DNA of 32,586 bases, taken from the NCBI RefSeq assembly GCF_000712295.1, contig NZ_JMKI01000027.1, positions 8 through 32,593 on the forward strand. Direction: 5' to 3'. The stretch comes from Synergistes jonesii. Lineage in GTDB: Bacteria > Synergistota > Synergistia > Synergistales > Synergistaceae. Positions within the stretch are counted from its first letter, which is position 1; the number at the start of each line of letters is the position of its first letter. Position numbers and translations under genes: made by a program. This document shows, one piece after another, positions 15,191 through 23,553 of the stretch. Under the pieces are notes generated by a model that did no database searches, had not been told where the DNA came from, and was given only the letters and a program-made list of their open reading frames with translations.

Positions 15191-15826
15191 ATGATGAAAC
15201 TTGACCTTGCCAAAATAAAATTCGACGACGCAGGGCTCGTCCCCGTCGTCGTACAGGACGCTCTGACGGCGGAGGTGCTGATGACGGCGTGGGCTGACGC
15301 CGCGGCGCTCAGGCTCACGGAAGAGCGCGGCGAGCTCGTCTTCTGGAGCCGTTCGCGCTCTTGCCTCTGGCACAAGGGCGAGACGAGCGGCAACAAAATG
15401 CGGCTGCGCGAGATGAGGATAGACTGCGACGGCGACACGCTGCTCGCGCTCGTCGATCCGGCCGGCCCCGCGTGCCACACCGGCCGTCGCAGCTGTTTCC
15501 ACAGGACGCTCTTCGGCGAGGGGGGCGCCGGCGAGCCGACCTTCCTCGGCAGGCTTTTCCGCTATCTGAGCGTCAGGAAGAACGACAGCCCAGACGAAAG
15601 CTATACCGCGCGGCTGCTCTCCTCGGGCCTTTCGCGCGTCGCGCAGAAGGTCGGCGAAGAGGGCGTCGAGACGGCGCTGGCCTGCGCTACGCGCGACAAA
15701 GACGGCTTCCGCCGCGAAGCGGCCGACTTACTCTATCATCTGCTCGTCGCCTGCATAGCTTCCGGCGTCTCCCTCTCCGACGTATTGAGCGAGCTCGCGT
15801 CGCGCCACAAGGAAAAGAAAAAATGA
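15191..15826 (+). CDS. hisI: Bifunctional PR-AMP cyclohydrolase / PR-ATP pyrophosphatase
   Basis: The 211-residue fusion carries out steps two and three of histidine synthesis. The N-terminal cyclohydrolase (about 1-112) shows SRSRSCLWHKGETSGN, the metal-binding aspartates in DCDGDTLL, and the zinc cysteines in GPACHTGRRSC. The C-terminal pyrophosphohydrolase (about 118-208) shows the helical pattern QKVGEEGVETALA and EAADLLYHLLV with its Mg-binding acids. This is the HisIE arrangement. AAAGAGG lies before the paired ATGs at 15191 and 15194; either may start. The 3' end overlaps hisH by four bases. Confidence 0.92.
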   Translation: MMKLDLAKIKFDDAGLVPVVVQDALTAEVLMTAWADAAALRLTEERGELVFWSRSRSCLWHKGETSGNKMRLREMRIDCDGDTLLALVDPAGPACHTGRRSCFHRTLFGEGGAGEPTFLGRLFRYLSVRKNDSPDESYTARLLSSGLSRVAQKVGEEGVETALACATRDKDGFRREAADLLYHLLVACIASGVSLSDVLSELASRHKEKKK

Positions 15827-16440
15827 TCGGCGTGATAGATTACGGCGCGGGAAACCTCCGCAGCGTCGAAAACGCGCTTTCGGCGCTCGGCGCGGAGTGC
15901 GAAACGGCGGCCTCCGCCCGCGATATAGAAAGGGCGGACGCGCTGATACTTCCCGGCGTAGGGGAGTTCGGCAGCGCCGTTAAGGAGCTCTCTCGGCGCG
16001 CCCTCTGCGGCGCGATAAAGGGCGCCGCGGCGGACGGCGTGCCGCTGCTCGGCATCTGCCTTGGAATGCAGCTGCTCTTCGGCGCGAGCGAGGAAGCGCC
16101 TGAGGCGCGCGGACTCGGCATACTCGCAGGGCGTTCGCTGCGTTTCCCGGACGGCCCGGGGCTGAAAGTCCCGCACACCGGCTGGAACTCGATAACGCCG
16201 CTTAAAGAATCGGCGCTTTTGAGCGGAGTGCGCGCCGGTAGCTGCATGTACTTCGTCCATTCCTTCTTCGTCCGCTGCGACGAACGGGCGGACGCCGCGG
16301 CGGAAGCGTTCTACGGAAGCCGCTTCGACGCCGCGGTCGAGCGCGGGAACGTCTTCGGCTGTCAGTTCCACCCGGAAAAGAGCGGAAGCGCCGGCCTTTC
16401 GATATTAAAAAATTTCATAAAAATTTCAGGAGGAAAATAA
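15823..16440 (+). CDS. hisH: Imidazole glycerol phosphate synthase, glutaminase subunit
   Basis: HisH is a class I glutamine amidotransferase that passes ammonia to HisF. The 205-residue protein has the nucleophile C79 in [12 protein letters not shown] and the His/Glu pair H183 and E185 in CQFHPEKSG. The oxyanion-strand region [10 protein letters not shown] and the N-terminal IDYGAGNL are also typical. Its frame is open far upstream through hisI, but the true start is ATG 15823, which forms an ATGA overlap with the hisI stop, with AAGGA about nine bases upstream. hisF follows after a single base. Confidence 0.93.
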   Translation: MIGVIDYGAGNLRSVENALSALGAECETAASARDIERADALILPGVGEFGSAVKELSRRALCGAIKGAAADGVPLLGICLGMQLLFGASEEAPEARGLGILAGRSLRFPDGPGLKVPHTGWNSITPLKESALLSGVRAGSCMYFVHSFFVRCDERADAAAEAFYGSRFDAAVERGNVFGCQFHPEKSGSAGLSILKNFIKISGGK

Positions 16441-16441
16441 A

Positions 16442-17200
16442 ATGTTTGCCAAGAGAATAATACCGTGCCTGGATATTAAAGAGGGACGCGTCGTGAAGGG
16501 CGTCAACTTCGTAAAGCTGCGCGACGCCGGCGACCCCGTCGAATGTGCCGCGGCCTACGAAAAGGCGGGGGCCGACGAGATCGTCTTTCTCGACATCGCC
16601 GCGACGAGCGACGGAAGGAAGACGGTCTCCGATCTGGTGCGCCGCGTCGCCGAGAAGGTCTTCATACCGATCACGGTCGGCGGCGGCATAAGAAGCGCGG
16701 AGGACATACGCGAAATACTGCGCGCCGGAGCCGACAAGGTCTCGCTGAACACGGCGGCGGTGAAAAATCCGGCGCTGATAAGTGAAGCGGCGGAAAAATT
16801 CGGCCGACAGTGCGTCGTCGTCGCGATAGACGCGAAAAAGCGCGGCGACAGCTACTGGGAGGTAGTTACCTCGGGAGGCCGCGTGCCGGAGCACATCGAC
16901 GCCTTCGGCTGGGCCGTGAAGGCCGAAGAGCTCGGAGCCGGCGAAATACTTCTGACGAGCATGGACCGCGACGGTACGAAGGCCGGCTACGACCTCGAAC
17001 TGACAGAGCTCATTTCATCGTCGGTAAAAATCCCCGTCATCGCCTCCGGCGGCGCCGGAGCGCCGGAAGACTTCTACGACGCGCTGACGAAGGGCAAGGC
17101 CGACGCGGCGCTTGCGGCCTCGCTCTTCCACTTCAACGAGGTACCCATCCCGGAGCTTAAGGAATATCTATCGCTGAAGGGCGTGCCCGTGAGGAAGTGA
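16442..17200 (+). CDS. hisF: Imidazole glycerol phosphate synthase, cyclase subunit
   Basis: The 252-residue barrel uses ammonia from HisH to convert PRFAR to imidazole glycerol phosphate and AICAR. The catalytic aspartates are D11 ([15 protein letters not shown]) and D130 (VVVAIDAKK). Phosphate loops are TVGGGIRS and [17 protein letters not shown] immediately before the ATG gives strong initiation. It is the last gene of the his operon and is followed by a terminator. Confidence 0.95.
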   Translation: MFAKRIIPCLDIKEGRVVKGVNFVKLRDAGDPVECAAAYEKAGADEIVFLDIAATSDGRKTVSDLVRRVAEKVFIPITVGGGIRSAEDIREILRAGADKVSLNTAAVKNPALISEAAEKFGRQCVVVAIDAKKRGDSYWEVVTSGGRVPEHIDAFGWAVKAEELGAGEILLTSMDRDGTKAGYDLELTELISSSVKIPVIASGGAGAPEDFYDALTKGKADAALAASLFHFNEVPIPELKEYLSLKGVPVRK

Positions 17201-17253
17201 GCGCCGCCAGACGCGCCTTAAGCGCGCGAGGGAATTGCGCCCGTATGAAACAG

Positions 17254-17302
17254 GCGGCGGAGCAGAGCGGATACATTTCGCGCAACTCCGCCGCTTTAAT
17301 TT
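17254..17302 (+). terminator. Terminator of the his operon
   Basis: GCGGCGGAG (17254-17262) pairs with CTCCGCCGC (17286-17294) and is followed by TTTAATTTTATT. It lies about 50 bases after hisF. Confidence 0.8.
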
Positions 17303-17438
17303 TATTCACATATAATCGAGTTAAAATTTAAGGGGTATATTTCAAATGCGTACAGCTTTGTTTTTGAAGGTCAATGAGCGTACTCGCGCTTTGCCGTTTT
17401 GATAATGCGCCCCTTTTTCGCGTTTTATTTATAGATAT

Positions 17439-17467
17439 ACGAGTTCCGCCGGTGAAAATGTTATAAT
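17439..17467 (+). promoter_or_regulatory. Putative promoter of the CdaR-type regulator
   Basis: A perfect -10 hexamer TATAAT lies at 17462-17467 in AT-rich sequence. The -35 region at the ideal distance (ACGAGT, 17439-17444) is poor, so the promoter may need an activator, possibly the regulator itself. It would give a leader of about 100 bases to the start at 17576. Confidence 0.5.
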
Positions 17468-17575
17468 ATGACAATGTACGGCACGAAAGCCGAGGTTTTT
17501 GCCGACGTGCCGCCCGCCCGGAAGCGTGAGCCGCCGCAGGGGTACGGGGAATCGTCGATTCTGGGAGGTAGGGAT

Positions 17576-18820
17576 TTGCTCGCAAAGTACGCGCAGGAAA
17601 TATCTGAGTATCTGAGCTCCATGATGGGGCGAAGCATAATCATCACCGACATCAACGGCATAATCATCGGCGCTCCAGCAAAGGAGAGGATCGGGGAATT
17701 CCACCCGCCGTCCATCCCGTGCATAAAATATAAAAAAATGAGCTTCGACGACGCCGAAGGCGCGAAGAAGCTCGGAGTCTGGTACCCGGGCTCGACGGTG
17801 CCGCTCTTTTACAACGGTCGCGTGATAGGCACGGCTGCGATCGCCGGGGAGCCGGAGGTCGTGCTGCAGTTCACGATGCTCGTCAAGAATCAGATCGAAA
17901 GCATGTTGCGCGAGAAGATATATTCGCCGGGCGCCGGCTCGCCGCAGAAAAAGATAAACGAGCTCGTGCACGACATCGCGTCCTTCGACCCCGCGAGCGG
18001 CGACCACGCGTCGCTTACGCTGAAGGGCGCGCATATCGGCGTCGACCTCGACAGGCCGCGAGGCGCGATAGCGGTCTTCTTTTCCAACTTCTGCGGGCTC
18101 GGCGGCCTTGAAAACAATCCGGTAAAGATCACTTACGAAAATTACAGCGACCCGATAGAGGCCGAAATAGATTACTCGGCGATGCACGGGCGCGTGATAG
18201 TCCTGTTGCGCGAAATATTCCAGGACCCGCAGGCGATAATCGCGAGCGTCGCGCGCGACCGCTTCGCCGTGATATGCCCGAGGGAGACCGACGATAAAAA
18301 GTCTCCAGACGAAGAGATAGAGGCGCTCTGCGACTCCGCAGACAAAATTTACAGCAAGCTTAAGAGCGCGTCGCTTGAAACGATCGTCGGCGTCGGCTTC
18401 CCGGCGCGCAATCTCTTCGAACTGCCCGCCGCCTATAAAAACGCGTGGGAGGTCGCCGGCATCGCGGAGAAGCTTTCGATGCCGCCCGGTGCGTACAGCT
18501 TCAACAGGTTGCTCTTAGAGGGCATCCTGTCGTCGGTTAAGCAGAACGTGGCGCTGCGCTATATCGACAAGAAGCTCTCCGACGCTGAAAGTGAGAGCGA
18601 CGCGCAGATGCTGATAGAGACCTTCAAGGCCTACTGCGAATCGTTCTTCAGCAAACAGAGGGCCGCCGAGAGGCTTCACCTTCACAGGAACACGCTCTCT
18701 TACCGCCTCGCGAAGCTCGAGGAGTACCTCGGCATCTCTATGGAGGACTTCAAGCAGGTCATGGCGTTTTATCTCGCCCTCGGGATACGCGATCTGCATA
18801 AGAAAGGATGCGCGCGCTAA
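17576..18820 (+). CDS. CdaR-family transcriptional regulator
   Basis: The 414-residue protein begins with a sugar-diacid-recognition-type sensor domain (about 1-130, with IIITDINGIIIGAPAKERIG). A central GGDEF-like region follows (about 150-310). The C-terminal helix-turn-helix is of the PucR/CdaR type (FFSKQRAAERLHLHRNTLSY, then RLAKLEEYLGI). Such regulators sense carboxylic acids and usually activate nearby catabolic genes. The adjoining convergent cluster with a TRAP receptor and B12 mutase is the natural target. The start is TTG 17576, with GGGAGG seven bases upstream and the family-typical beginning MLAKYAQEI. An ATG at 17468 would add 36 residues that do not match the family and touches the -10 box. 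Confidence 0.85.
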   Translation: MLAKYAQEISEYLSSMMGRSIIITDINGIIIGAPAKERIGEFHPPSIPCIKYKKMSFDDAEGAKKLGVWYPGSTVPLFYNGRVIGTAAIAGEPEVVLQFTMLVKNQIESMLREKIYSPGAGSPQKKINELVHDIASFDPASGDHASLTLKGAHIGVDLDRPRGAIAVFFSNFCGLGGLENNPVKITYENYSDPIEAEIDYSAMHGRVIVLLREIFQDPQAIIASVARDRFAVICPRETDDKKSPDEEIEALCDSADKIYSKLKSASLETIVGVGFPARNLFELPAAYKNAWEVAGIAEKLSMPPGAYSFNRLLLEGILSSVKQNVALRYIDKKLSDAESESDAQMLIETFKAYCESFFSKQRAAERLHLHRNTLSYRLAKLEEYLGISMEDFKQVMAFYLALGIRDLHKKGCAR

Positions 18821-18850
18821 AGCGTTCTTCGGTAAAAAACAATATAAGCA

Positions 18851-18893
18851 AAAAGCGGCGGAGGCGGGCTTGTTCCCGTCTCCGCCGCTTTCC
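18851..18893. terminator. Bidirectional terminator between convergent genes
   Basis: A 16-base stem, AAGCGGCGGAGGCGGG (18853-18868) / CCCGTCTCCGCCGCTT (18875-18890), is flanked by A-rich sequence on the left and T-rich on the right. It can serve both the regulator gene and the minus-strand dctP gene. Confidence 0.85.
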
Positions 18894-18916
18894 TCCCGTC
18901 GGGCTTGAGGAAGGGG

Positions 18917-19948
18917 CTATTTCGTGCTGTCCGTGATCTTCTTCATTTCCGTCTTGAACTCGGCCATCAGATCCTTGCCCTTCGTTTCGTCGAGCTTGCC
19001 CCACGTCGAAGCGAAGGCGTCCATAATAGGTTTGAGTTCTTTAGGCGTGTACATGTGGACCTTTATGCCCTTCTTGCGCATAAGGTCTAAGTACTTCATG
19101 TCGTTCGCTTCGGCCGTCTTGATGGAGTTGGCCGCCATCTTGGCGGCCGCGGCCTGCAGTATCTTTTTGTCGGCGGCCGAGAGCTTCTCCCATAGCTTGC
19201 CGCTGATCATTATGCCGAGGCATTCAGTGTTCTTGTTATAGTTGTACCAGTGTTTGAGGACGTCGCCGAGCGCCGTGTAGGCCGCGACGATAGAGTAGCC
19301 GGTGTCGCCGTCGCATACGCCCGTCTGGATCGACTGATAAACGTCGGCGAAGGGGATGGAGATCGTGCGGAAGTGCGCGCCCTCGAGCGCCGTCTTGAAG
19401 ACGTCCATGTTCGGTATGCGGAGCAGGACTCCCTTGTCGATCTTCGGGTTAAGCGGCTCCCTCAGTTCTTTCGTGGTGCCCATTCCGACCATGCCCTCAA
19501 GGTACATTCCGAGCAGCTTGACGCCGAGCTCTTTGTTGAACTCGTCCATCTTTTTGAAGAACCACCCGTTCGGGTCGTAGACCTTCGCGACCTGCTTATA
19601 GCTGCTTGTGTAGCCCTGTACGTATATGAGGTCCATTCTGTTGTCGAACTGGCTCGGGAAGGAGATGGCGGCCATTTCTATCGTACCGCGGATGAGCTCC
19701 TCGTAAACGAGCGAATAGTCGCCGAGCTGATTTGCCGGATAGACCTTGACCTGGATGCGTCCCTGCGTCTTTTCTCCGACCTCTTTGGCGAAGCCGTTCA
19801 TAGCGATCGTCGCGTGGTGGTCGGGCGGGTTCTGCCCCGCGAATTTGACGATGAGCGGTGCCGCCTGCGCCCCCTGCGCGAGCAGCGCGGCGGAGATTAC
19901 TGCCGCCGACAGCGATGTGAGGTGCTTGATGACGCCTTTTTGAAGCAT
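18917..19948 (-). CDS. dctP: TRAP transporter solute-binding protein (DctP family)
   Basis: The 343-residue protein has a signal peptide (about 1-29, ending AQGAQA) and the DctP fold. Landmarks are VYPANQLGDYSLVYEELIRGTIEMA, the ligand-clamping arginine region LLRIPNMDVFK, and FADVYQSIQTGVCDGD. It would capture a carboxylate or acidic solute in the periplasm. The membrane subunits DctQ and DctM are not in this window. The gene follows the B12 mutase gene by 38 bases on the same strand, with GGGAGAG before its ATG, so co-transcription is likely. The solute may be the mutase substrate or a precursor. Confidence 0.9.
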   Translation of the reverse strand: MLQKGVIKHLTSLSAAVISAALLAQGAQAAPLIVKFAGQNPPDHHATIAMNGFAKEVGEKTQGRIQVKVYPANQLGDYSLVYEELIRGTIEMAAISFPSQFDNRMDLIYVQGYTSSYKQVAKVYDPNGWFFKKMDEFNKELGVKLLGMYLEGMVGMGTTKELREPLNPKIDKGVLLRIPNMDVFKTALEGAHFRTISIPFADVYQSIQTGVCDGDTGYSIVAAYTALGDVLKHWYNYNKNTECLGIMISGKLWEKLSAADKKILQAAAAKMAANSIKTAEANDMKYLDLMRKKGIKVHMYTPKELKPIMDAFASTWGKLDETKGKDLMAEFKTEMKKITDSTK

Positions 19949-19986
19949 AAGAATCTCTCCCTTTTTTATTTATGGCGTTGCAAAAA

Positions 19987-21753
19987 TTATCTGCTTTCTT
20001 TTCTTGCCTCGGCCGCCCTTGTAGGAAGACGCGACAGGTCTGATACCACCGCGATGCCCATCTCTTCGAGCCTGTCGCTGACGTCTACCGGCGTCGTGCC
20101 CTCTTCGGTGTTCTGGTTGAGCACGCCGCCCATGCAGACCGGGACCTTGTAGTCCTCCTCCTCCATCTCGTCAAGGAGGTTTCTCGAATATTCGAGGGCC
20201 ATTCCGTTGTGCGTGCTTACGAAGATCATCTCCGCGCCGCACTTTGCGGCTTCAGATACGACCTCGTCGGGGTTGCGTTCGGCGCCGATGTTCACGACGT
20301 CCGCGCCGGCCGCGCCGAGGAGGCGGCTTATCAAAAGCAGGCCGTGCTCATGCACGTCAGTCGAGGCGGCGAGGACCTTTATCCCGGAGAGCTTTGCGCG
20401 CGTCTCCGCGCTCTCGTAGCTCGGACGCCATAGCTCCACCTGTTCGAGCGTCCTCGTGAATATGTCGTTGGGAATTGGCGCGTCCTCCGTCGTTTTGCGT
20501 CCCGCGCCGGGGTTGAGCTCCTCTTCGAAGGCGCGCGGGCCGATCTTTTTCAGGACGTAAAGCATCTGTACCGCGTCCCTCGTGTCCACGCCGCAGTCGG
20601 CGAAGAAGGCGAGCGCGTTGGCGTATATCCTCTTTCCCTTTGTGCAGACGGACCTCGCGAAGTTTTTGCTGGCGGTGAAATCGAAGTGCGGATGCATTCG
20701 GCGCGCGATCTTTTCCATGTCGTGGGCCCACTGCTGAATTTCGCATATCTCGTCGAGCGACGGCGCGCGCAGCGCCTCGGTGAAAGGCACTGGCATCAGC
20801 CCGTGTCCCGTCGGGCATTCGATTTGCGCCATGATGTCCCAGAGCAGGTATTCCGTCGCCAGCTTGCGGTTCTCCTCCGGTTCCGTGCTTGCCGAGATCG
20901 TGTCGCCGTAGAACATCGAGCCGACGCAGTCGTGCCCGTGTATCTCGTCGAGCGCGAAGACCCAGCCGGTGCGCTTGATCGGATCCGACACAAGGCCCCC
21001 GACGCAGTGCGCGAGCTTCGCGCCGAGCAGCTCTTCGACGATATATTTTTCGAGATAAGCCCACGCCGCGCCTGTCGCGCAGTCGAGGAAGAGCGCGCCG
21101 AAGCCGTCGTCGAGGTAAGAGTGCATCAGCGTCCCCCTGTCGCGCAGTACGCCCATTATGCCGATGGCTTTGACGGTCTCTATCGTTGTGATGTCTGCGC
21201 GCTTCCACATCGGCGCCTCGTGCGCGAAGAACTGCGAGAGGTTGCCGACCGTCGTTACCCCGGCGCGCAGTGCGGCGACCGCGTTAGTCGTCGACGCTGG
21301 GAAGCCGATTATGAAGTCGCCCATATGAGGCTGTATGGGGGCCGCCCGCCCCACGCCGCGCCAGTCCTCTTCCGTTTCGAGGTACGGCCCGCTCTCCTGC
21401 GGCGCAGATTTTCTCATCTCCGGCGGCAGGGACATCCTGCGGTCGAGGCAGATGCCGGCGCGGTCGACCCTGAAGCCGTTCGCTTCGGCGTAGTCGTAGA
21501 GCCCGCCGAGCGCCGCCTCGGTCTCCTTCCACGTGTTCATGCCTATATGCGCGTGATACATGATGCGCCCCTCTTTTATGCAGCGGCGCTTATATTCCAG
21601 CTCCGACGAGACGTCGAATTTTTCCATGAATTTTGTGCGGCCTATCGTGACCTCGGAGGCTATCCTGCGCGATTCCTCCAGAACAGCGGCGGCTTTGGGA
21701 AGCTGCGCTTCTTTAAGTATTTCTGAAATCCGTTCTTTCAGCGCCGTTATCAT
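19987..21753 (-). CDS. B12-dependent mutase-like protein with fused cobalamin-binding domain
   Basis: The 588-residue protein ends in a cobalamin domain of the base-off/His-on type (about 455-580). DVHEHG at 466-471 is followed after 41 residues by STH and after 26 more by GG, the classical spacing DxHxxG-(41)-SxL-(26-28)-GG, except that the SxL leucine is histidine. The first about 440 residues resemble a TIM-barrel mutase subunit. GFPASTTNAVAALRAGVTTV and the following segment recall the epsilon subunit of glutamate mutase, although similarity is remote. Carbon-skeleton or amino-group rearrangement of an amino or carboxylic acid is the likely reaction; the substrate is unknown. AGGGGG precedes the ATG. 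It lies between an ASKHA ATPase gene upstream and dctP downstream. Confidence 0.75.
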   Translation of the reverse strand: MITALKERISEILKEAQLPKAAAVLEESRRIASEVTIGRTKFMEKFDVSSELEYKRRCIKEGRIMYHAHIGMNTWKETEAALGGLYDYAEANGFRVDRAGICLDRRMSLPPEMRKSAPQESGPYLETEEDWRGVGRAAPIQPHMGDFIIGFPASTTNAVAALRAGVTTVGNLSQFFAHEAPMWKRADITTIETVKAIGIMGVLRDRGTLMHSYLDDGFGALFLDCATGAAWAYLEKYIVEELLGAKLAHCVGGLVSDPIKRTGWVFALDEIHGHDCVGSMFYGDTISASTEPEENRKLATEYLLWDIMAQIECPTGHGLMPVPFTEALRAPSLDEICEIQQWAHDMEKIARRMHPHFDFTASKNFARSVCTKGKRIYANALAFFADCGVDTRDAVQMLYVLKKIGPRAFEEELNPGAGRKTTEDAPIPNDIFTRTLEQVELWRPSYESAETRAKLSGIKVLAASTDVHEHGLLLISRLLGAAGADVVNIGAERNPDEVVSEAAKCGAEMIFVSTHNGMALEYSRNLLDEMEEEDYKVPVCMGGVLNQNTEEGTTPVDVSDRLEEMGIAVVSDLSRLPTRAAEARKESR

Positions 21754-21924
21754 AACGATGCCCCCTAATATTACCTTTCGTCCTTTACGATAAAACTCTA
21801 TCCTAAAAGATTACGGCGGTCACTGTAAATTTTTGAAAAAACTTGAACGTTCGCGGATTTGAATATGTGCAAAATATACAATCAAACGAATTCTTTGAAG
21901 AATTTAAATAAATTATTAAACATA
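21754..21924. promoter_or_regulatory. AT-rich spacer with palindromes upstream of the mutase gene
   Basis: This 171-base gap separates two minus-strand genes and is much richer in A and T than both. It contains a 16-base inverted repeat, AATTCTT-TG-AAGAATT (21889-21904), and the palindrome GAACGTTC (21845-21852). These are plausible operator sites, perhaps for the CdaR-type regulator, and the mutase gene may have its own promoter here. No clear -35/-10 pair stands out, and I see no cobalamin riboswitch. Confidence 0.4.
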
Positions 21925-23553
21925 TTATTGTGCGTTATGCATAAACGCGCGCCCGCCGAGCCTCGCCGAAGCGAGGCGCCGAGGGACTTTCTCCCTTCCG
22001 ATGCACTCGTACTCCTCGCTTATCTCGACGGAAACGCCTTCGAAGCCCATCTGCGCGGCGCTCTTCGTCAGATACGCGGCGAGCGCGGCGCGCGAGCGGG
22101 CCAAAACGTCTTCGAATACCTCGCCCTTTATCTGCCCTTCGGGGAGGAAGGCGTAGAATTCGCCGTCGAAGAAGCTGTGCTGCAGCGAAACGCTGCACGA
22201 AAGAGATAGAGAGCTCGACGCCGCTCCGACCGCGCTCGCTATTTCGGCAAGCTCAGGCACCGTGCAGCCTGCGGCTTTAGCGTAGGCCGGCGCCGGAGCG
22301 CCGACGCATACGCGCCTTGCCGTTCCGAGCCGCGCGAATTCGTCCGACAGCCTTTTTGAGACCTCGCGGCGGACCGCGCGTGCGAAATCGGCGCCGGAGA
22401 GACCTATGCGCTTTCCCAGCCCGACAGACGCGGAAAGGCTTTTCTCGCTGCCGCCGAGGCCCGCCGCGCCGAGCGCCGCCAACGCGTCGGTCGGGGTGTA
22501 GGCGCAATCTTCGCCGGCCGCCGCGCGGCAGCAGGGGACGACCCTTTCGGGGCCTATTTCGAGCGCGCCTTCCTTCGTCACGCAGACTCTGCTGTCTCCT
22601 CCGAGCGCGACCGAGCGGATCTCGAGCGACGGTATCATAGTTCTGTACGCGCCTATCTCGGCGCCGCCCTCCGAGAACAGCGCTTTCCCGCCGCGTACCT
22701 CGCCTATGTCGGTGGAGGTGCCTCCCATGTCGGCGATCAGCGCGTCTCCCTCTTTAACTCCGGCGAGCAGCATCGCGCCCCTCATGCCAGCCGCCGGACC
22801 GGAAAAGAGCGTTTCGAGAGGGAAGCGCGAGCACCAGCTGCCGCATACGAGCGAGCTGTCGCTGCGCACGAACATCACCGGACAGCTGAGCCCGTGCGAG
22901 GCGGCACAGAGCTCCACGCCGCCGATAAGCCTGAGCGTGAGGTCTATCAGAGAAGAGTTCAGATATGCCGATAGCGTACGCTTGACGGAGTTGAGCTTCG
23001 AGCGCGCCATTTCGTGCCCGCAGGTGATTCCGGCGCAGCCCGCCCTGCTGATGATCGCGGCGGCTTCGACCTCGTGCGCCGGGTTGCGCGGCGAGTAAAG
23101 AGAGGATACCGCGAAAAATTCTCCCGCATGCTCCTTCGCGAATCTTGCGACGGCGTTTCTGTCGAGCGGGGTGCGCTCCTCGCCCCAGGAGGTGTGCCCG
23201 CCGCTCACGGAAATGAAGGCCGAAGGCGAGGCGACGGAAAGGATTTCATTTTTTATATGCGGGAAGTCGTCGTAGCCTATGAGGACGAGGGCGACCGGCG
23301 AGCCCTTGCCTTCGAGTATCGCGTTTGTCGCAAGGGTGGTCGAGATGTTCAGAGAAATTATCTCCCGCGGAGATGCGCTGCGTATGAATTTCCCGATCAC
23401 CGCTTCGATGGAGCTTTTATAGTCCAAATGGTTCGTCGGCGCCTTTGTGAAAGCCGCTATTTCGCGTTTCCTCGTATCGTAGAGGACCCCGTCCGTGTTC
23501 GTCCCTCCGACGTCGATGCCTATAGTCAGCCTCTTCCGCGAATCTTCGCACAT
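21925..23553 (-). CDS. Hydantoinase/oxoprolinase A-like ASKHA ATPase
   Basis: The 542-residue protein belongs to the hydantoinase-A/oxoprolinase ATPase family. The first phosphate loop is IGIDVGGTNTDGVL near residue 12. ISLNISTTLATNAILEGKGS is the hydantoinase-A N-terminal signature, and the second phosphate loop is IADMGGTSTDIGEV near the middle. Family members use ATP to activate amide or keto substrates, generally with a partner B subunit; no B subunit is present. Another ASKHA use, reactivation of B12 enzymes as in MutL/GlmL, is suggested only by the mutase gene 171 bases downstream. The start at 23553 fits the usual N-terminus; an upstream ATG at 23637 adds 28 residues with no family match. 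Confidence 0.78.
   Translation of the reverse strand: MCEDSRKRLTIGIDVGGTNTDGVLYDTRKREIAAFTKAPTNHLDYKSSIEAVIGKFIRSASPREIISLNISTTLATNAILEGKGSPVALVLIGYDDFPHIKNEILSVASPSAFISVSGGHTSWGEERTPLDRNAVARFAKEHAGEFFAVSSLYSPRNPAHEVEAAAIISRAGCAGITCGHEMARSKLNSVKRTLSAYLNSSLIDLTLRLIGGVELCAASHGLSCPVMFVRSDSSLVCGSWCSRFPLETLFSGPAAGMRGAMLLAGVKEGDALIADMGGTSTDIGEVRGGKALFSEGGAEIGAYRTMIPSLEIRSVALGGDSRVCVTKEGALEIGPERVVPCCRAAAGEDCAYTPTDALAALGAAGLGGSEKSLSASVGLGKRIGLSGADFARAVRREVSKRLSDEFARLGTARRVCVGAPAPAYAKAAGCTVPELAEIASAVGAASSSLSLSCSVSLQHSFFDGEFYAFLPEGQIKGEVFEDVLARSRAALAAYLTKSAAQMGFEGVSVEISEEYECIGREKVPRRLASARLGGRAFMHNAQ

Noticed and set aside
15361-15822. N-terminal extension of the hisH frame
   Set aside because: The open frame upstream is arginine-rich and out of frame with hisI; the HisH family start and ATGA overlap place the start at 15823.
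20686-21726. 346-residue plus-strand ORF over the mutase gene
   Set aside because: Its composition (many R, V, A, H) is typical of an antisense shadow, and the minus strand carries the B12 motif with exact spacing.
21754-21924. Cobalamin riboswitch before the B12 enzyme gene
   Set aside because: The spacer is AT-rich, only 171 bases long and shows no B12-box-like sequence or multi-helix fold.
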